64,000 nucleotides of DNA, from NCBI GenBank assembly GCA_016710115.1, contig JADJLN010000007.1:124001-188000 (forward strand), given 5' to 3'. The notes beneath the pieces were generated by a model. That model made no database searches. It saw only the letters and a list, made by a program, of their open reading frames with translations, and had not been told where the DNA came from. This stretch comes from Saprospiraceae bacterium. Its GTDB lineage: Bacteria > Bacteroidota > Bacteroidia > Chitinophagales > Saprospiraceae. Below, piece after piece: positions 28,634 to 38,843 of this stretch. The position numbers were made by a program, and so were the translations under genes. Position 1 is the first letter of the stretch. Every line of letters starts with the position of its first letter.

Positions 28634-30637
28634 ATGCTGGTTCATCACGATATTCATCATTTACCTGCGTTTCGACAGGCCGTCATTACCGTCGGTTCTT
28701 TTGATGGTGTACACCTTGGGCACAGCAGGTTGATCCGCCAGGTCATCAAACTGGCCGGCCATGTGCGAGGTGAAAGTGTGGTCATCACGTTTGATCCACA
28801 TCCCCGGAATGTTCTCGACCCTCAGGATGGGCAAATCCCCTTGCTGACAACCCTGTCTGAAAAAATTCGCCTCATTGAACAAGCTGGCATTGACCATCTG
28901 GTTGTCGTTCCATTTACATTGGAGTTTTCGCAGATCTCTGCAGACGAGTATATCGAGCGCTTCCTGGTAGCCCATTTTCATCCGCGGTATATTGTTCTTG
29001 GTTTCAATCATCGGTTTGGCACGAATCGAGCTGGCGATATCCGATTTCTGAGATGGAAGGGACCACAATACGGGTATGAAGTATCCGAAGTGTATGGCAT
29101 CGACATTCAATCGGAAACAGTCAGTTCCACCCTGATCCGGAAAGCCTTGATCCAGGGGGATATCGAGAAAGCGAATGCATTCCTTGGCCACCCCTACCTT
29201 CTGTCAGGCCAGGTCATTCAAGGTGAGCAAATCGGCCGAACGCTTGGATTTCCAACTGCCAATATCCGAATCAATACAGGCGCCAAACTCATCCCGCCGG
29301 ACGGGATTTATGCGGCTTACGGCTGGTGGCAGGGCACCAGTTTTGAGGCCATGCTCTATATCGGGAGAAAACCGACCCTCGAAAAAAATATGGACAGGGT
29401 CATCGAAGTTCATCTGTTGGACTTTAATGAGCAGATCTATGGTGAGCAACTGACTGTGGAAATCGTCAAGTTCATTCGGGAGGACACGCAGTTTCCAGAT
29501 CGGGAGGCACTACAGAACCAGATACGTATGGATCGCAAACTGATCCGAATCGCATTGGAAGATGCATTTGCTGCGAAGAAACGTGTCCCATTCCAGGGCG
29601 AACAGATCGCTGCTGTCATTCTGAATTACAATGGGATCAACCATCTGAAACATTACCTTCCTGACGTACTCAAGGCATGTGAAACGGCAGGTGTAACGTG
29701 TCATATCATAGACAACGGGTCGACGGATGACAGTGTATCCTATATCCAGAAAAATCATCCCGGCATCCATATCATCCGACTGGATGAGAACCTTGGATTT
29801 GCAGCAGGATACAATCATGGTCTGGTACACATTGAGGCGGAGTATTATTTCCTGATCAATTCAGATGTGTCATTCGATGCTTCCGTTTTTCCCGCTTTAT
29901 TGAGAACGATGCAGGAAGACAATGAAATCGCCGTTTGCCAGCCGAAAATATTGTCTGACCAACATCGCGATCAATTTGAATATGCAGGCGCCGCAGGTGG
30001 GTGGATCGATTTTCTGGGATACCCGTTCTGTCGTGGCCGGGTATTGAATGTGACCGAAGTCGATAACGGACAATATGATCAGAAGTCTGAAATATTCTGG
30101 GCCTCAGGTGCAGCTTTCTTTATCCGGAGCCAGCAATTTCATCAGTTCGGAGGGTTTGACCCCCAATTTTTTGCGCATCTGGAGGAAATCGACCTTTGCT
30201 GGCGCCTGAAGCGGGCGGGGTTCAAGATCGTTTGTGATCCAAGCGTCCGTGTTTACCATCTTGGTGGTGGGACCTTGTCTTACGACTCCCCTAAAAAAGT
30301 CTATCTCAACTTTCGCAATTCTCTGGTTGCGCTGGCAAAAAATGAGCGTCCTCTGGACGTGCTATGGAAAGTACCGACTCGTATCCTGCTTGATTATGTC
30401 GCCTGCATCCTGTTCCTTGTTCAAGGGAAACTTCCCCATATCCTTTCCGTTTTCAGAGCGCATATTGATTTCATCCTCACTCTTCCTCTCAGTATTCTGA
30501 AGCGTCGTTACCACCAGAATGAGATCCGCAAATATCGTATCCGTCAAAAACCCAACATGCAAGGTGTCTTTAATGGCAGTATCATCTGGGATTTTTATCT
30601 AAACCAGCGTAAATCCTTCAAGGACATCGTCAAGTGA
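28634..30637 (+). CDS. ribF: Riboflavin kinase/FAD synthetase fused to a family 2 glycosyltransferase
   Basis: Residues 1-310 form a complete RibF: FAD synthetase (TVGSFDGVHLGHSRLI, VLGFNHRFG, SSTLIRKAL) and riboflavin kinase (IGRTLGFPTANI, PPDGIYAAYG, with a C-terminal IREDTQFPDREALQNQI). Without a stop, a GT2 domain starts near 320: IAAVILNYNGINHL, HIIDNGSTDDS, NLGFAAGYNHGL, INSDVSFD and HLEEIDLCWRLKRAGF, with a hydrophobic C-terminus, as in rhamnosyltransferase-like enzymes. No ATG or GTG in any frame near 29,590 would suit a separate GT2 gene, and both halves are intact, so the fusion appears real. Flavin synthesis and glycan building have no obvious link. The gene overlaps rluA by 4 nt. 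The gene symbol refers to the N-terminal half. Confidence 0.85.
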   Translation: MLVHHDIHHLPAFRQAVITVGSFDGVHLGHSRLIRQVIKLAGHVRGESVVITFDPHPRNVLDPQDGQIPLLTTLSEKIRLIEQAGIDHLVVVPFTLEFSQISADEYIERFLVAHFHPRYIVLGFNHRFGTNRAGDIRFLRWKGPQYGYEVSEVYGIDIQSETVSSTLIRKALIQGDIEKANAFLGHPYLLSGQVIQGEQIGRTLGFPTANIRINTGAKLIPPDGIYAAYGWWQGTSFEAMLYIGRKPTLEKNMDRVIEVHLLDFNEQIYGEQLTVEIVKFIREDTQFPDREALQNQIRMDRKLIRIALEDAFAAKKRVPFQGEQIAAVILNYNGINHLKHYLPDVLKACETAGVTCHIIDNGSTDDSVSYIQKNHPGIHIIRLDENLGFAAGYNHGLVHIEAEYYFLINSDVSFDASVFPALLRTMQEDNEIAVCQPKILSDQHRDQFEYAGAAGGWIDFLGYPFCRGRVLNVTEVDNGQYDQKSEIFWASGAAFFIRSQQFHQFGGFDPQFFAHLEEIDLCWRLKRAGFKIVCDPSVRVYHLGGGTLSYDSPKKVYLNFRNSLVALAKNERPLDVLWKVPTRILLDYVACILFLVQGKLPHILSVFRAHIDFILTLPLSILKRRYHQNEIRKYRIRQKPNMQGVFNGSIIWDFYLNQRKSFKDIVK

Positions 30638-31363
30638 GTAAAATCCATCATGATATCGCCATCCTCTTTCAAGATGATGACCTGCTTGTTGTCAACAAGC
30701 CTCCCCGGCTGTTAACTCTGCCCGACCGGTTTGCACCGGAGAAACCGAATCTGGTGGCTATCCTGAAGGACAAGGATCCTCATGTGATGACCAACCACCG
30801 CCTGGACAAGGACACAAGTGGTATCCTGGTTTTTACCCGAAACCCGGAAGCCCATGCGCATGTTTCCAGACAGTTTGAATCCAGAACACTGACCAAGGTT
30901 TATGATGCCCTGGTCAAGGGGGTTATCTCTGGCAATGAAGGTATCATAGATCAGCCTATCGAGGCCCATCCGGTGATTGAGGGAAAATGCGTGTGTGGAA
31001 GGGAGGTAAACCGTCCCGGTCAGCCTATACCGTGATCCGACGATACCGCCAATACACCTGGTTGAAGGTCCGTATCGATACCGGCAGGACCCATCAAATC
31101 CGGGTTCATTGTGCCTTTATCGGCCATCCGCTTGCTGTGGATACATTATATGGTGGCGAAGATGGACTCTATCTGTCTTCTTTCAAACACAACTATCGCC
31201 CCAATCGTGGCGGGATGAACAGCCACTCATCGACAGACTGACTCTCCATGCAAGTTCAATTACGTTGATCCATCCCGGAAATGGACAGGAAATGACCTTC
31301 GAGGCACCGCTTCCCAAGGATATGCGAGCTGTACAGAATCAACTCGAAAAGTGGGGTATCTGA
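30634..31363 (+). CDS. RluA-family pseudouridine synthase (two frameshifts)
   Basis: The restored protein (243 residues) lacks an S4 domain and contains ILFQDDDLLVVNKPPRLLTLP, the catalytic Asp in NHRLDKDTSGILVF, YDALVKG, and VRIDTGRTHQIRVHCAFIGHPL. It isomerises uridine to pseudouridine in rRNA or tRNA; the site cannot be predicted. One A is missing near 30987 (IEGKMRVWKGGK when joined) and one base near 31208 (RPNRWRDEQPLID). The GTG start overlaps the ribF-GT2 stop (GTGA), so translation is coupled. Confidence 0.88.
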
Positions 31364-31367
31364 TCGG

Positions 31368-33286
31368 TCAGTCGGGAAAATCGCTCATCCGCTCCACACA
31401 CTGTTCCCATTCCTCTTCTGCAAGAGAAAGGGATTGCTTCAATTTCTGGTACGATTCCATTTTTGAAGCAGATTCCGGCCGGTCGTAAAAACCCGGTTCA
31501 GCCATCAATTTTTCCAGGTTTCTGAGGGATCCCTCCAGATGTTCTACCTCTTTTTCCCACCGTTGCAAGTCTTTCTTGGCCTTTTTCCTTGCTTCCTGCC
31601 ACTCCGGGGATTGCGGTGTCAACAAATCGTCTGTCTTGACTTTTCCCGAATTGGACCGTTGCGCCAGCAACCGTTCATCAGTCAAGGCCTGCTGCCGAAG
31701 GAACTCATCAATATCTCCCAAAAAGAGTTGAATGGCACCATCTTTAAAATAGTAGATTTTATCGCACAAACCAGCCAGAAAGTCCCGGTCATGTGAAACG
31801 ACCAACAGAGTGCCGTCATAAGCAAGCAGGGACTTCTTCAGCACTTCTTTCGCCGCCATATCCAGGTGATTGGTCGGCTCATCAAGTACAAGCAGGTTGA
31901 TCGGAGCCAGCATCAATTCGGCCAAAGCAAGACGGGCACGCTCGCCTCCGGATAACACTGAAACCTTCTTCTCGACATCTTCTCCGGAAAAGAGAAAGGT
32001 GCCCAGTATTTTCCGAACCTGAGGACGCATTTCCGGTCCCGCCTCGTCTTCCAATGAGCCAAGCACGGTTTTTTTCCCATCCAGCCGTTCGGATTGATCC
32101 TGCGCATAAAACCCGATATGCACCTGATGTGCTTCAGCTATTACCCCGTCATCCGGCGGCAACTGGCGCGTTACCATTTTGGCCAACGTTGTCTTTCCCT
32201 GACCATTCTGACCGATAAAGGCAACCCGATCTCCCTGTCAATCTTCAGATCAACACCAGAGAACACTGTTTTTTCTCCATAAACCTTTTTCAGTGAGCGG
32301 CCATCAAACACGACCTGACCGGAACGCGGAGCAGGAGCAAAACGCAGATTCATCGACCGGTCATTACTGCCGGGCATATCAATGACATCCATCTTTGCCA
32401 GTTGCTTCTCCATGGATTTCGCCATGCTTGCCTTGGACGCCTTTGCCCGAAACCGGTCGATCGTCGCCTGCATTTGCTGGATCTTTCGCTGCTGAGATTC
32501 TGCTGCCTCCAACCGTTGTTGAAAGCGCAAGGAGCGTTCATCCAGATAGCGCGAATAACTCATATGGTAATCATCCAACTCACCATGCTGCAATTCCATA
32601 ATTCGGGTTGAGCAGGCCTCCAGAAACCTCCGGTCATGCGAAACCAGGAGCAATGCCATTTCTGATTTGCTCAAGAATTGCTCCAACCATAAAATTGCTT
32701 CAATGTCCAGGTGGTTGGTCGGCTCGTCAAGCATGAGAAACTGGGGCCGCTCGAGCAGGAGTTTTGCCAGCCATACCCTGACCTGCCATCCACCACTGAA
32801 TGTGTTCAGTGGACGTTGAAAATCCGATTGCTGGAAACCCAGACCTTTCAGCACCTTAGCCGCTTCTCCCTCGGCCTGTTCCCAACCCAACATATGCAGC
32901 CGGTGATGGCCATCCTCCAGGGCGACCAATGCCTGCTCCAGTGCATCTCCGGTCAACACATTGGCAGTCAGTTTTTCCTCGATTTGCCGAAGCGACTGAT
33001 CAATGGTCCTCGCCTCTTCAAATGCTGCCATGGCGATATCCCAGACACTTTCCTTACGAACTGGACGGATGTCCTGACTCAAGTATCCGATACGCCAGTC
33101 AGCAGGTATCTCACGTCGCCCTCCATCCGGTTTGATCTCTCCGGCCAGAACACGAAACAAGGTTGTTTTACCTGTTCCATTCCGGCCAATCAATGCGACT
33201 TTTTCACCGGCCTGGATCGAAAAGGAAAGGTTATCGAACAATGTTCGATCTCCAAAATGCAGCGACAGATCAGAAACTAGGAGCAT
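31368..33286 (-). CDS. ABC-F ATPase (Uup/YfmR-like) (one frameshift)
   Basis: This soluble protein (about 639 residues restored) has two ABC ATPase domains: the first with LIGRNGTGKTTLFRVLAG, TFSGGWQVRVWLAKLLLERP and MLDEPTNHLDIEAI, the second with QNGQGKTTLAKMV, VLSGGERARLALAELM and LDEPTNHLDMAA. An interdomain linker and a charged C-terminal coiled coil are also present. ABC-F proteins bind the ribosomal E site and help stalled translation, and some give antibiotic protection. One base is missing near 32230, inside the second Walker A approach (DREDRVAFIGQNGQGKT when joined). It ends 4 bp from rluA on the other strand. Confidence 0.9.
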
Positions 33287-33338
33287 ATCGGGATTACCAT
33301 CTTGAGTTCAGGCCGCAAAGATGCGGAAATCAACGGGG

Positions 33339-34387
33339 TTACGCTGCCTTCTGGATGGTAAAGCTGAATGTCGTTCCCTGGCCGAGTGTACTCCGAACAG
33401 TAATGGATTGTTTGTGTGCCTCGAGAATGTGCTTGACAATGGACAAGCCCAAACCGGATCCTCCCAACTCTCGTGAACGGCTGACATCAACACGATAAAA
33501 CCGATCAAAAAGATGATTGAGGTGTTTCTCGTCGATTCCGATCCCGTCATCACCGACTTCAATCAGAATTCGATCATCCATATCGTAAAAACTCACTTTG
33601 CTCAATCCTCCTTCACGCCCGTATTTCAGGGAGTTTGTGAGAAGATTGTTGAGCACCTGCCGGATCCTGTCACGGTCTGCCGGACCATAAACTCACCATC
33701 TGCACCTGCCTTGAATGTCATTCGAATGCCTTTGGCACGTGCCAGCTGTTCATGATCCTCAAAGACTTCCCTCGTCAGAGTTTTGATCTCGAATGGCTCT
33801 ATTTCCAGTACCATCTTATCCGATTCGAGCTGGGCTATGGTTTCCAGATCAGATACGATGGTCTCCAGACGTTCCACATTCTTCGCTGCCCGATCCAGAA
33901 ATTTATGATTGATATTTTCATCATGCAATCCACCTTCCAATAGTGTGTGGAGATAACCCTGGATATTGAATATAGGGGTTTTCAATTCGTGACTGATATT
34001 CCCAAGGAATTGTCGTCGATAGGATTCGAGATCACGAAGAGACTTGACCTCCTTTTCCCTTTCCTCAGCCCAGGCAATTACCTTTTCCTGGGCCATATCC
34101 AGTGTCTCATGGGTCCCGGATCGGGTCTTTTTCGCTTCGGGATCCGATTTTACCCGATGGATATATTTATAAATGACCTTGATCCGACGATAGATGAAAT
34201 AATCGATCAACCATCGAACCGGAAAGAAAATCAGGGAAAAACAGACGACAGGAGCGATGATCCAGAGCCACGCAGGAAGTATGACCCCTTCGTACTGCAG
34301 AACGAGCATGGGAAAGAAACCGGCCAACGAGGCCAATGCCGCACCAACAAGGGCGATCTGGTAGGATGTCAGGTTTTTATTGATCAT
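33339..34387 (-). CDS. PhoR-like sensor histidine kinase (one frameshift)
   Basis: Two N-terminal membrane helices (about 11-31 and 37-58, PAWLWIIAPVVCFSLIFFPV) precede a HAMP-like stretch, the HisKA box FLGNISHELKTPIFNIQGYLH with the phosphoacceptor His, and an HATPase domain (LTNSLKYGREGG, VGDDGIGIDEKHL, GGSGLGLSIVKHILEAH). One base is missing near 33681; the joined reading is VRADRDRIRQVLNNLL. The product is 349 residues with no sensory domain large enough to bind a ligand outside. Its start shares a base with the regulator's stop (TAATG), so the two are co-translated. Confidence 0.92.
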
Positions 34388-35065
34388 TAAAAGTCGAAAC
34401 GGTAACCAATTCCTTTGACGGTCTTAATATAATGCGTTCCGATCTTTTCTCTGATCTTTCTGATATGCACGTCCATTGTCCGGTTGCCGACAATGATATC
34501 CGGCCCCCACACGTGCCGATAGATTTCATCCCGTTTAAATACCCGTCCCGGCTTGGATGCGAGGTAATCCAGCAATTCAAATTCCTTTCGAGGCAGCTCG
34601 ATTGGTTGTCCCTTCAACAGTACCTGATATTTCATTCGGTCGATCACCAGGTCTTTCCCCCAGCTCGGTCTGATCGGTTTGTTCATCTGATACGAGCTCT
34701 CTCCTCAGCAAGGCTTTGATCCTGCTGAGCAGTACTTTCGGGCGAATCGGTTTGTTGATAAAGTCATCGCCACCGCTATCCAAAGCGGCGATCTGGGTAT
34801 AGTCTTCATCCCGTGCGGTCAGAAAGGCGATAATCGTCTGGGCAAATTGTGGCGTTGCACGAAGTTGCCGGCATACCTCCACCCCATCGAAAACGGGCAT
34901 CATTATATCCAACAGGATCAGATCTGGTTGGCAGTCTGCGGCGACTCGAAGGGCCTCTTCGCCATCCGAAGCCGTAAAGACCGTATAGCCTTCCTTGTTC
35001 AGATTGTAGGCGATGAATTCCAGGATATCCGGTTCATCATCGACAATCAGGATGCGCTCCGACAT
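34387..35065 (-). CDS. OmpR/PhoB-family response regulator (one frameshift)
   Basis: The receiver domain (ILIVDDEPDILEF, LILLDIMMPVFDG, FLTARDED, NKPIRP) joins a winged-helix DNA-binding domain (LPRKEFELLDYLASKPGRVFKRDEI, NRTMDVHIRKIREKIG, YIKTVKGIGYRFDF). The break near 34658 is an extra G in a run of five; with four the text reads QTELGKDLVIDRMKYQ and the length is 225 residues. It forms a PhoB/PhoR-like pair with the overlapping kinase. The start at 35065 (MSERILIVDD) is chosen because the upstream alternative falls inside the promoter box. Confidence 0.93.
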
Positions 35066-35092
35066 AGATTTGATGCTAGTAACATGTGATTG

Positions 35093-35100
35093 CAAAGGTA
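35093..35100 (-). promoter_or_regulatory. Bacteroidota -7 promoter box for the PhoB/PhoR-like pair
   Basis: TACCTTTG on the minus strand, 27 nt before the regulator ATG at 35065. It lies in the 79-bp gap after the DUF4296 gene. Confidence 0.6.
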
Positions 35101-35144
35101 TTCTGAAACATCCTGTATGGATGGTATGCCGGATTAAGTTAAGG

Positions 35145-35474
35145 TTAATCCGGAACCTGTCTCAACTCCATACGGGCTTCCATAGAATCAACCACGTGAG
35201 CATACAATCGTTCCATCAGATCGGGCTCTCTAGTCATCATGTCCAGATCATGTTGCACACTATCCGGGTCGACCTGATGAATAGAACAGAGATGAAGGAA
35301 GTACTGTTCATAGAGTGAATCCCTTACCGACGGCGGTGCATTCTGTACAGCGGCTTTGGCTATATGGATATCAATGAACACGGGTACCAATTGATCCTCT
35401 GGATAGTATGTTTTGAGACCAGGTGAGGAACAAGAGGCCAACGCAATGAACATCAAAAGGCTGCGGTGCCTCAT
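35145..35474 (-). CDS. DUF4296 lipoprotein
   Basis: This is a 109-residue protein with a short lipoprotein signal (Cys15 in ALASCSSPG) and the DUF4296 pattern YPEDQLVPVFIDIHIAKAAVQ followed by YEQYFLHLCSIHQVDPDSVQHDLDMM. The family is confined to Bacteroidota and has no known function. Its start overlaps the sixA stop by 4 nt (ATGA), so it is the second gene of a sixA-DUF4296 transcript. Confidence 0.82.
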   Translation of the reverse strand: MRHRSLLMFIALASCSSPGLKTYYPEDQLVPVFIDIHIAKAAVQNAPPSVRDSLYEQYFLHLCSIHQVDPDSVQHDLDMMTREPDLMERLYAHVVDSMEARMELRQVPD

Positions 35475-35971
35475 ATCCGAAATTCTTTGGGAAAGTACCA
35501 GGCTTCAACTTTGGCCAGCCCCGGTTTGAATCCCTGCCAGAAATCCACAGCACCATGGATATGAACGATCCCGCAAGTAGGGACGTTGTCGAAGCGGAAA
35601 CCTTCCGTAAACCGGTTGGCAAATACGGTAAATCCAGGGTTATGGCCAAAGAGGAAAACGGTATTCCAGTCGTCATTCAGGTTGAGGACAACGGATTGAA
35701 GATCATCCGGAAAAGCCTCATAAATCTGATCTATCAGGGTGATTTCCCAGGTAGACCGTTCAAATGCCTTTGCAAAGTAACTGGCTGTATCCTGTGCGCG
35801 TCTGGCTGAACTGCTGACCAGATGATCGGGCACTATCCCTTTTTCCCGTATGATCTCGGCCATGAATGGTGCGTCAAGTTTGCCACGACTTCCGAGGGGG
35901 CGTTCAAAATCATCCAATTCCGGATAATCCCAACTCGATTTGGCATGACGGACCAGGTACAGATCTTTCAT
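35471..35971 (-). CDS. SixA-like phosphohistidine phosphatase
   Basis: The protein (166 residues) belongs to the small branch of histidine phosphatases: LYLVRHAKSSW with the catalytic His of the RHG-type motif, DFERPLGSRGKLDAPFMAEII, SSSARRAQDTA and the second catalytic His in FLFGHNPGFT. SixA removes phosphate from phosphohistidine on signalling or PTS proteins. Relatives in Bacteroidota are common but untested. It lies upstream of the PhoB/PhoR-like genes, though with a separate promoter for those. Confidence 0.88.
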   Translation of the reverse strand: MKDLYLVRHAKSSWDYPELDDFERPLGSRGKLDAPFMAEIIREKGIVPDHLVSSSARRAQDTASYFAKAFERSTWEITLIDQIYEAFPDDLQSVVLNLNDDWNTVFLFGHNPGFTVFANRFTEGFRFDNVPTCGIVHIHGAVDFWQGFKPGLAKVEAWYFPKEFRI

Positions 35972-36023
35972 GATATACGCAGAATTTAAACCTTGATGGC
36001 AAGCATGCCAGAATTCATTGATG

Positions 36024-36031
36024 TAAATTTG
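36024..36031 (+). promoter_or_regulatory. Bacteroidota -7 promoter box for the SWIM-rlmH-rhomboid operon
   Basis: TAAATTTG matches TAnnTTTG and lies 21 nt before the ATG at 36053. This argues against the upstream in-frame starts at 35993-36005. Confidence 0.5.
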
Positions 36032-36052
36032 AGGTTTTATTCCGGCCCATCC

Positions 36053-37729
36053 ATGGCAAAAACCAAAATCCAGTTAAAACATCTCGAACGCCAGATCCAC
36101 GAAGGGACACTTCTGACCGGAGAACAATATTACCAGGAAGGGCGAGTCGAACAGTTCCGGGAATTGGAAAAGGGATTATGGCAGGCCCGGGTCCGGCTGG
36201 AATTGAATTATGAAATTGAGGTTTTGATGCGAGGCGACCAGGTACAGGCATTTACCTGCCCCTGTTCGCGAGGGATGAAACAGCTTCCCTGTCCTCACCT
36301 GATCGCAGTGCTTCTGATGATGCGCAATTTTCGTGACCAGCAACGGGAAGCAAAACGCCTTCAGAAGGAAGCATCACTCCCAGCTCTGCAGATTCGTACA
36401 CTCCTCCCCCTCATTCCGGAGACCGAGATCCAGGCATTTGTAAAGGACTGGGCGAGCGAAGATCCCATCTTTGCACAAGCACTCAAGGCCCGTTTTTTTG
36501 CAAAGATGCGGACAACCAATCCGACCGGATATCTCGATCTTTTACTGCACGCCTACCAGGATGCAGATGGAAACATTGTTTCGGAGGCCAGGCATATTCA
36601 GGAACTACTATCCATATTCCGCCAGGTGCTGGCTCAGGTTCGGAGCTTGTTAAAACTCAATCAGGAAGAGACTGCGTACAGCATACTTCATCATTTTACC
36701 GGTCTGACCGCATCTCTGGATATTGACCGGATCTCCGGACCGATTCTCTTTGATATCATCGACATTTCCGAAGAGCATGGGGACTCAGCAGAAATCCAAC
36801 CGGACGATCAACGTTTCCATTTCCTCACTTTCCTGCTGGAAACCCTGATCAAGCTGAGCATTGAAGAAGCCGTGCATCGCACATTGCTTCAGATCCAGTC
36901 CTACTGCGGATTCCCTGAGTCGAGACGACATATCTGTCAGGTAATCCGGAAAATCTTGCTCCAGGAACCTGTCCTGGAGATTGATCTTGATCCTCTGGCA
37001 CTGGTTTATTATCAGAATCTGACAGACCAGGAACGAAAGACCGACTGGTTAGAAGAACTCCATCTCCCCAGAATGGCGCCTTCATTTTATGAACGTCTGG
37101 TGACCACTCTGCTGGAAACAGGAGATTTTGAAGGTGCCAGACGAATTCTTGAAACTGGCCGAAGGGTCTATCCTGAAAGTGCAGAATTGATCAGACAACA
37201 AATTCAGCTGCATTGGGAATTACATGAGCCGGATGATCTACCAAGACTTGCCGAACAGTTGGTTCTCAACACGCTGAGTGGACAGGATATCCTGTTTGCA
37301 GAACGGTATCTGGCGCCTTCTCAGCTAATCCAAATGAATGCCTTTCTGATTCGCCAACTGGCAGATGGGCAAACATTCGACCAACACAGAATAGCCTGCC
37401 TGTTATTCGCTCGTGCCAAGTCCTGGAAAGACCTGGCTCACCGGGTGATCCAAAGTGGTTCTATCCGGCTCCTGGACACCTATGCGGATGATCTGCAGGC
37501 TCATCTCTCAATTGATTACCAGATTATCATGACCCGTTTCCTGGACGACTACCTGGATCGGCATGTTGGCCCACAAGCGAAACAGGTGATTCAGAGAATC
37601 AGCGTTGTGTTGGATCGACAGCAATTGCCGGATATGTTTGGCGAACTGGCCAGGCATATCCAGAATCGATATCCTCACCGGCCACAATTGCTGGACAATC
37701 AGGATTACAGCATGCACTCCCGACTATGA
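36053..37729 (+). CDS. SWIM zinc-finger protein
   Basis: The protein of 558 residues starts MAKTKIQLKHLERQI. The SWIM motif CxCx8CxH is complete at about residues 69-82 (CPCSRGMKQLPCPH), followed by a helix (LIAVLLMMRNF). The remaining 470 residues look all-helical and repeat-like (for example GDFEGARRILETGRRVYPESAELIRQ resembles a TPR), with no catalytic motif. SWIM domains bind DNA or protein; the role here is unknown. It is intact. Its stop overlaps the rlmH start by 4 nt. Confidence 0.8.
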   Translation: MAKTKIQLKHLERQIHEGTLLTGEQYYQEGRVEQFRELEKGLWQARVRLELNYEIEVLMRGDQVQAFTCPCSRGMKQLPCPHLIAVLLMMRNFRDQQREAKRLQKEASLPALQIRTLLPLIPETEIQAFVKDWASEDPIFAQALKARFFAKMRTTNPTGYLDLLLHAYQDADGNIVSEARHIQELLSIFRQVLAQVRSLLKLNQEETAYSILHHFTGLTASLDIDRISGPILFDIIDISEEHGDSAEIQPDDQRFHFLTFLLETLIKLSIEEAVHRTLLQIQSYCGFPESRRHICQVIRKILLQEPVLEIDLDPLALVYYQNLTDQERKTDWLEELHLPRMAPSFYERLVTTLLETGDFEGARRILETGRRVYPESAELIRQQIQLHWELHEPDDLPRLAEQLVLNTLSGQDILFAERYLAPSQLIQMNAFLIRQLADGQTFDQHRIACLLFARAKSWKDLAHRVIQSGSIRLLDTYADDLQAHLSIDYQIIMTRFLDDYLDRHVGPQAKQVIQRISVVLDRQQLPDMFGELARHIQNRYPHRPQLLDNQDYSMHSRL

Positions 37730-38184
37730 CAACAGAAATCTGGTTCACCGGCAAGCACTGGGATGGGTTTATCCGGGAAGGGGTTACCTTCTACTTGAAA
37801 CGACTACATCCGATCCTGCCTGTCAAAATAGAAATTCTGAAAGAAGGTGGGACCTCATCCGATGCTTTGGAGAGAGAAGCTGCGCAGATCCTGAAGAAAC
37901 TGCAGCCGGGAGATCTTGTTATCCTGCTGGATGAACGCGGGGAAGAATTCACCTCCAGAAAATTCGCTCATTGGTTCGATCAGTTGCGTATAAAGGCCCC
38001 CAGACGGCTGATATTCATCTTGGGTGGTGCTTACGGCTTTTCAGACCAGATCCGGTCCAGGGCTGAGGGTATGCTTTCTCTTTCGAAAATGACGTTCAAT
38101 CATCAATTGGCCCGGATTGTTTTCCTCGAGCAACTGTATCGCGGCATGACCATCCTGCAAGGTCATCCCTATCATCACGATTAA
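37726..38184 (+). CDS. rlmH: 23S rRNA (pseudouridine-1915-N3)-methyltransferase
   Basis: The SPOUT-class enzyme RlmH (152 residues) methylates pseudouridine 1915 in helix 69 of 23S rRNA within assembled ribosomes. Diagnostic segments are LLDERGEEFTSRKFA, FILGGAYGFSD and the C-terminal KMTFNHQLARIVFLEQLYR, ending GHPYHHD. It is intact and translationally coupled to the SWIM gene. Confidence 0.96.
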   Translation: MTTEIWFTGKHWDGFIREGVTFYLKRLHPILPVKIEILKEGGTSSDALEREAAQILKKLQPGDLVILLDERGEEFTSRKFAHWFDQLRIKAPRRLIFILGGAYGFSDQIRSRAEGMLSLSKMTFNHQLARIVFLEQLYRGMTILQGHPYHHD

Positions 38185-38198
38185 TCCAGGTTACGCCT

Positions 38199-38813
38199 AT
38201 GTCTATTACGCTAGTTCTCATTATTCTGAATGTCCTGATCTCCTGGCAAAGTTTCAGTCATTTTGGCCTCTTCAACCGATTGGCTCACAGACCCTATGAA
38301 GTAGCACATGCCAGACAGTATGATCGCTGGATCACTTCCGGATTTGTGCATGCCAACTGGCTTCATCTCGGGATCAACATGTTTGTTCTCTGGCAATTCG
38401 GAGACATAGTCGAACAGCAATTTATCGCGATATCCGGTCCGATCACCGGCCGTATTCGGTATCTGACGATCTATCTGATCATCCTGGTTGCTTCCAGCAT
38501 TCCGTCCTACCTGAAGCATCGACATGACCCTGGCTATGCCAGTGTGGGTGCTTCTGGCGCGGTATCCGGTATTCTGTTTGCCTACGTCCTCTTCTTCCCG
38601 TGGGTGCCTCTTTACCTGTATGGATTGATCCCGATCTACAGCATTCTAGCTGCAGTCGCCTACCTCATTTATTCATCCTGGGCGAGTCGGCAGAACAGGG
38701 GTGTGATCAACCACGATGCCCACTTTTACGGTGCCGTTTCAGGCATGCTGCTCACCTCACTGTTCTATCCTCATGTCTTTGTGTCCTTTCTTCGTCAGAT
38801 GCTTCCTTTTTAA
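38199..38813 (+). CDS. Rhomboid-family intramembrane serine protease
   Basis: This 204-residue, six-helix protein has the rhomboid signatures HANWLHLGINMFVLWQFG, the nucleophile in VGASGAVSGILFAYVLFFP, and the catalytic His in DAHFYGAVSGMLLT. It would cleave membrane proteins within the bilayer; substrates are unknown. It follows rlmH by 14 nt and ends the operon. gdhA converges from the other side with a 30-bp gap and no obvious terminator. Confidence 0.9.
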   Translation: MSITLVLIILNVLISWQSFSHFGLFNRLAHRPYEVAHARQYDRWITSGFVHANWLHLGINMFVLWQFGDIVEQQFIAISGPITGRIRYLTIYLIILVASSIPSYLKHRHDPGYASVGASGAVSGILFAYVLFFPWVPLYLYGLIPIYSILAAVAYLIYSSWASRQNRGVINHDAHFYGAVSGMLLTSLFYPHVFVSFLRQMLPF

Positions 38814-38843
38814 GGATACACCTGAACATAACGAAAGAAGGAA

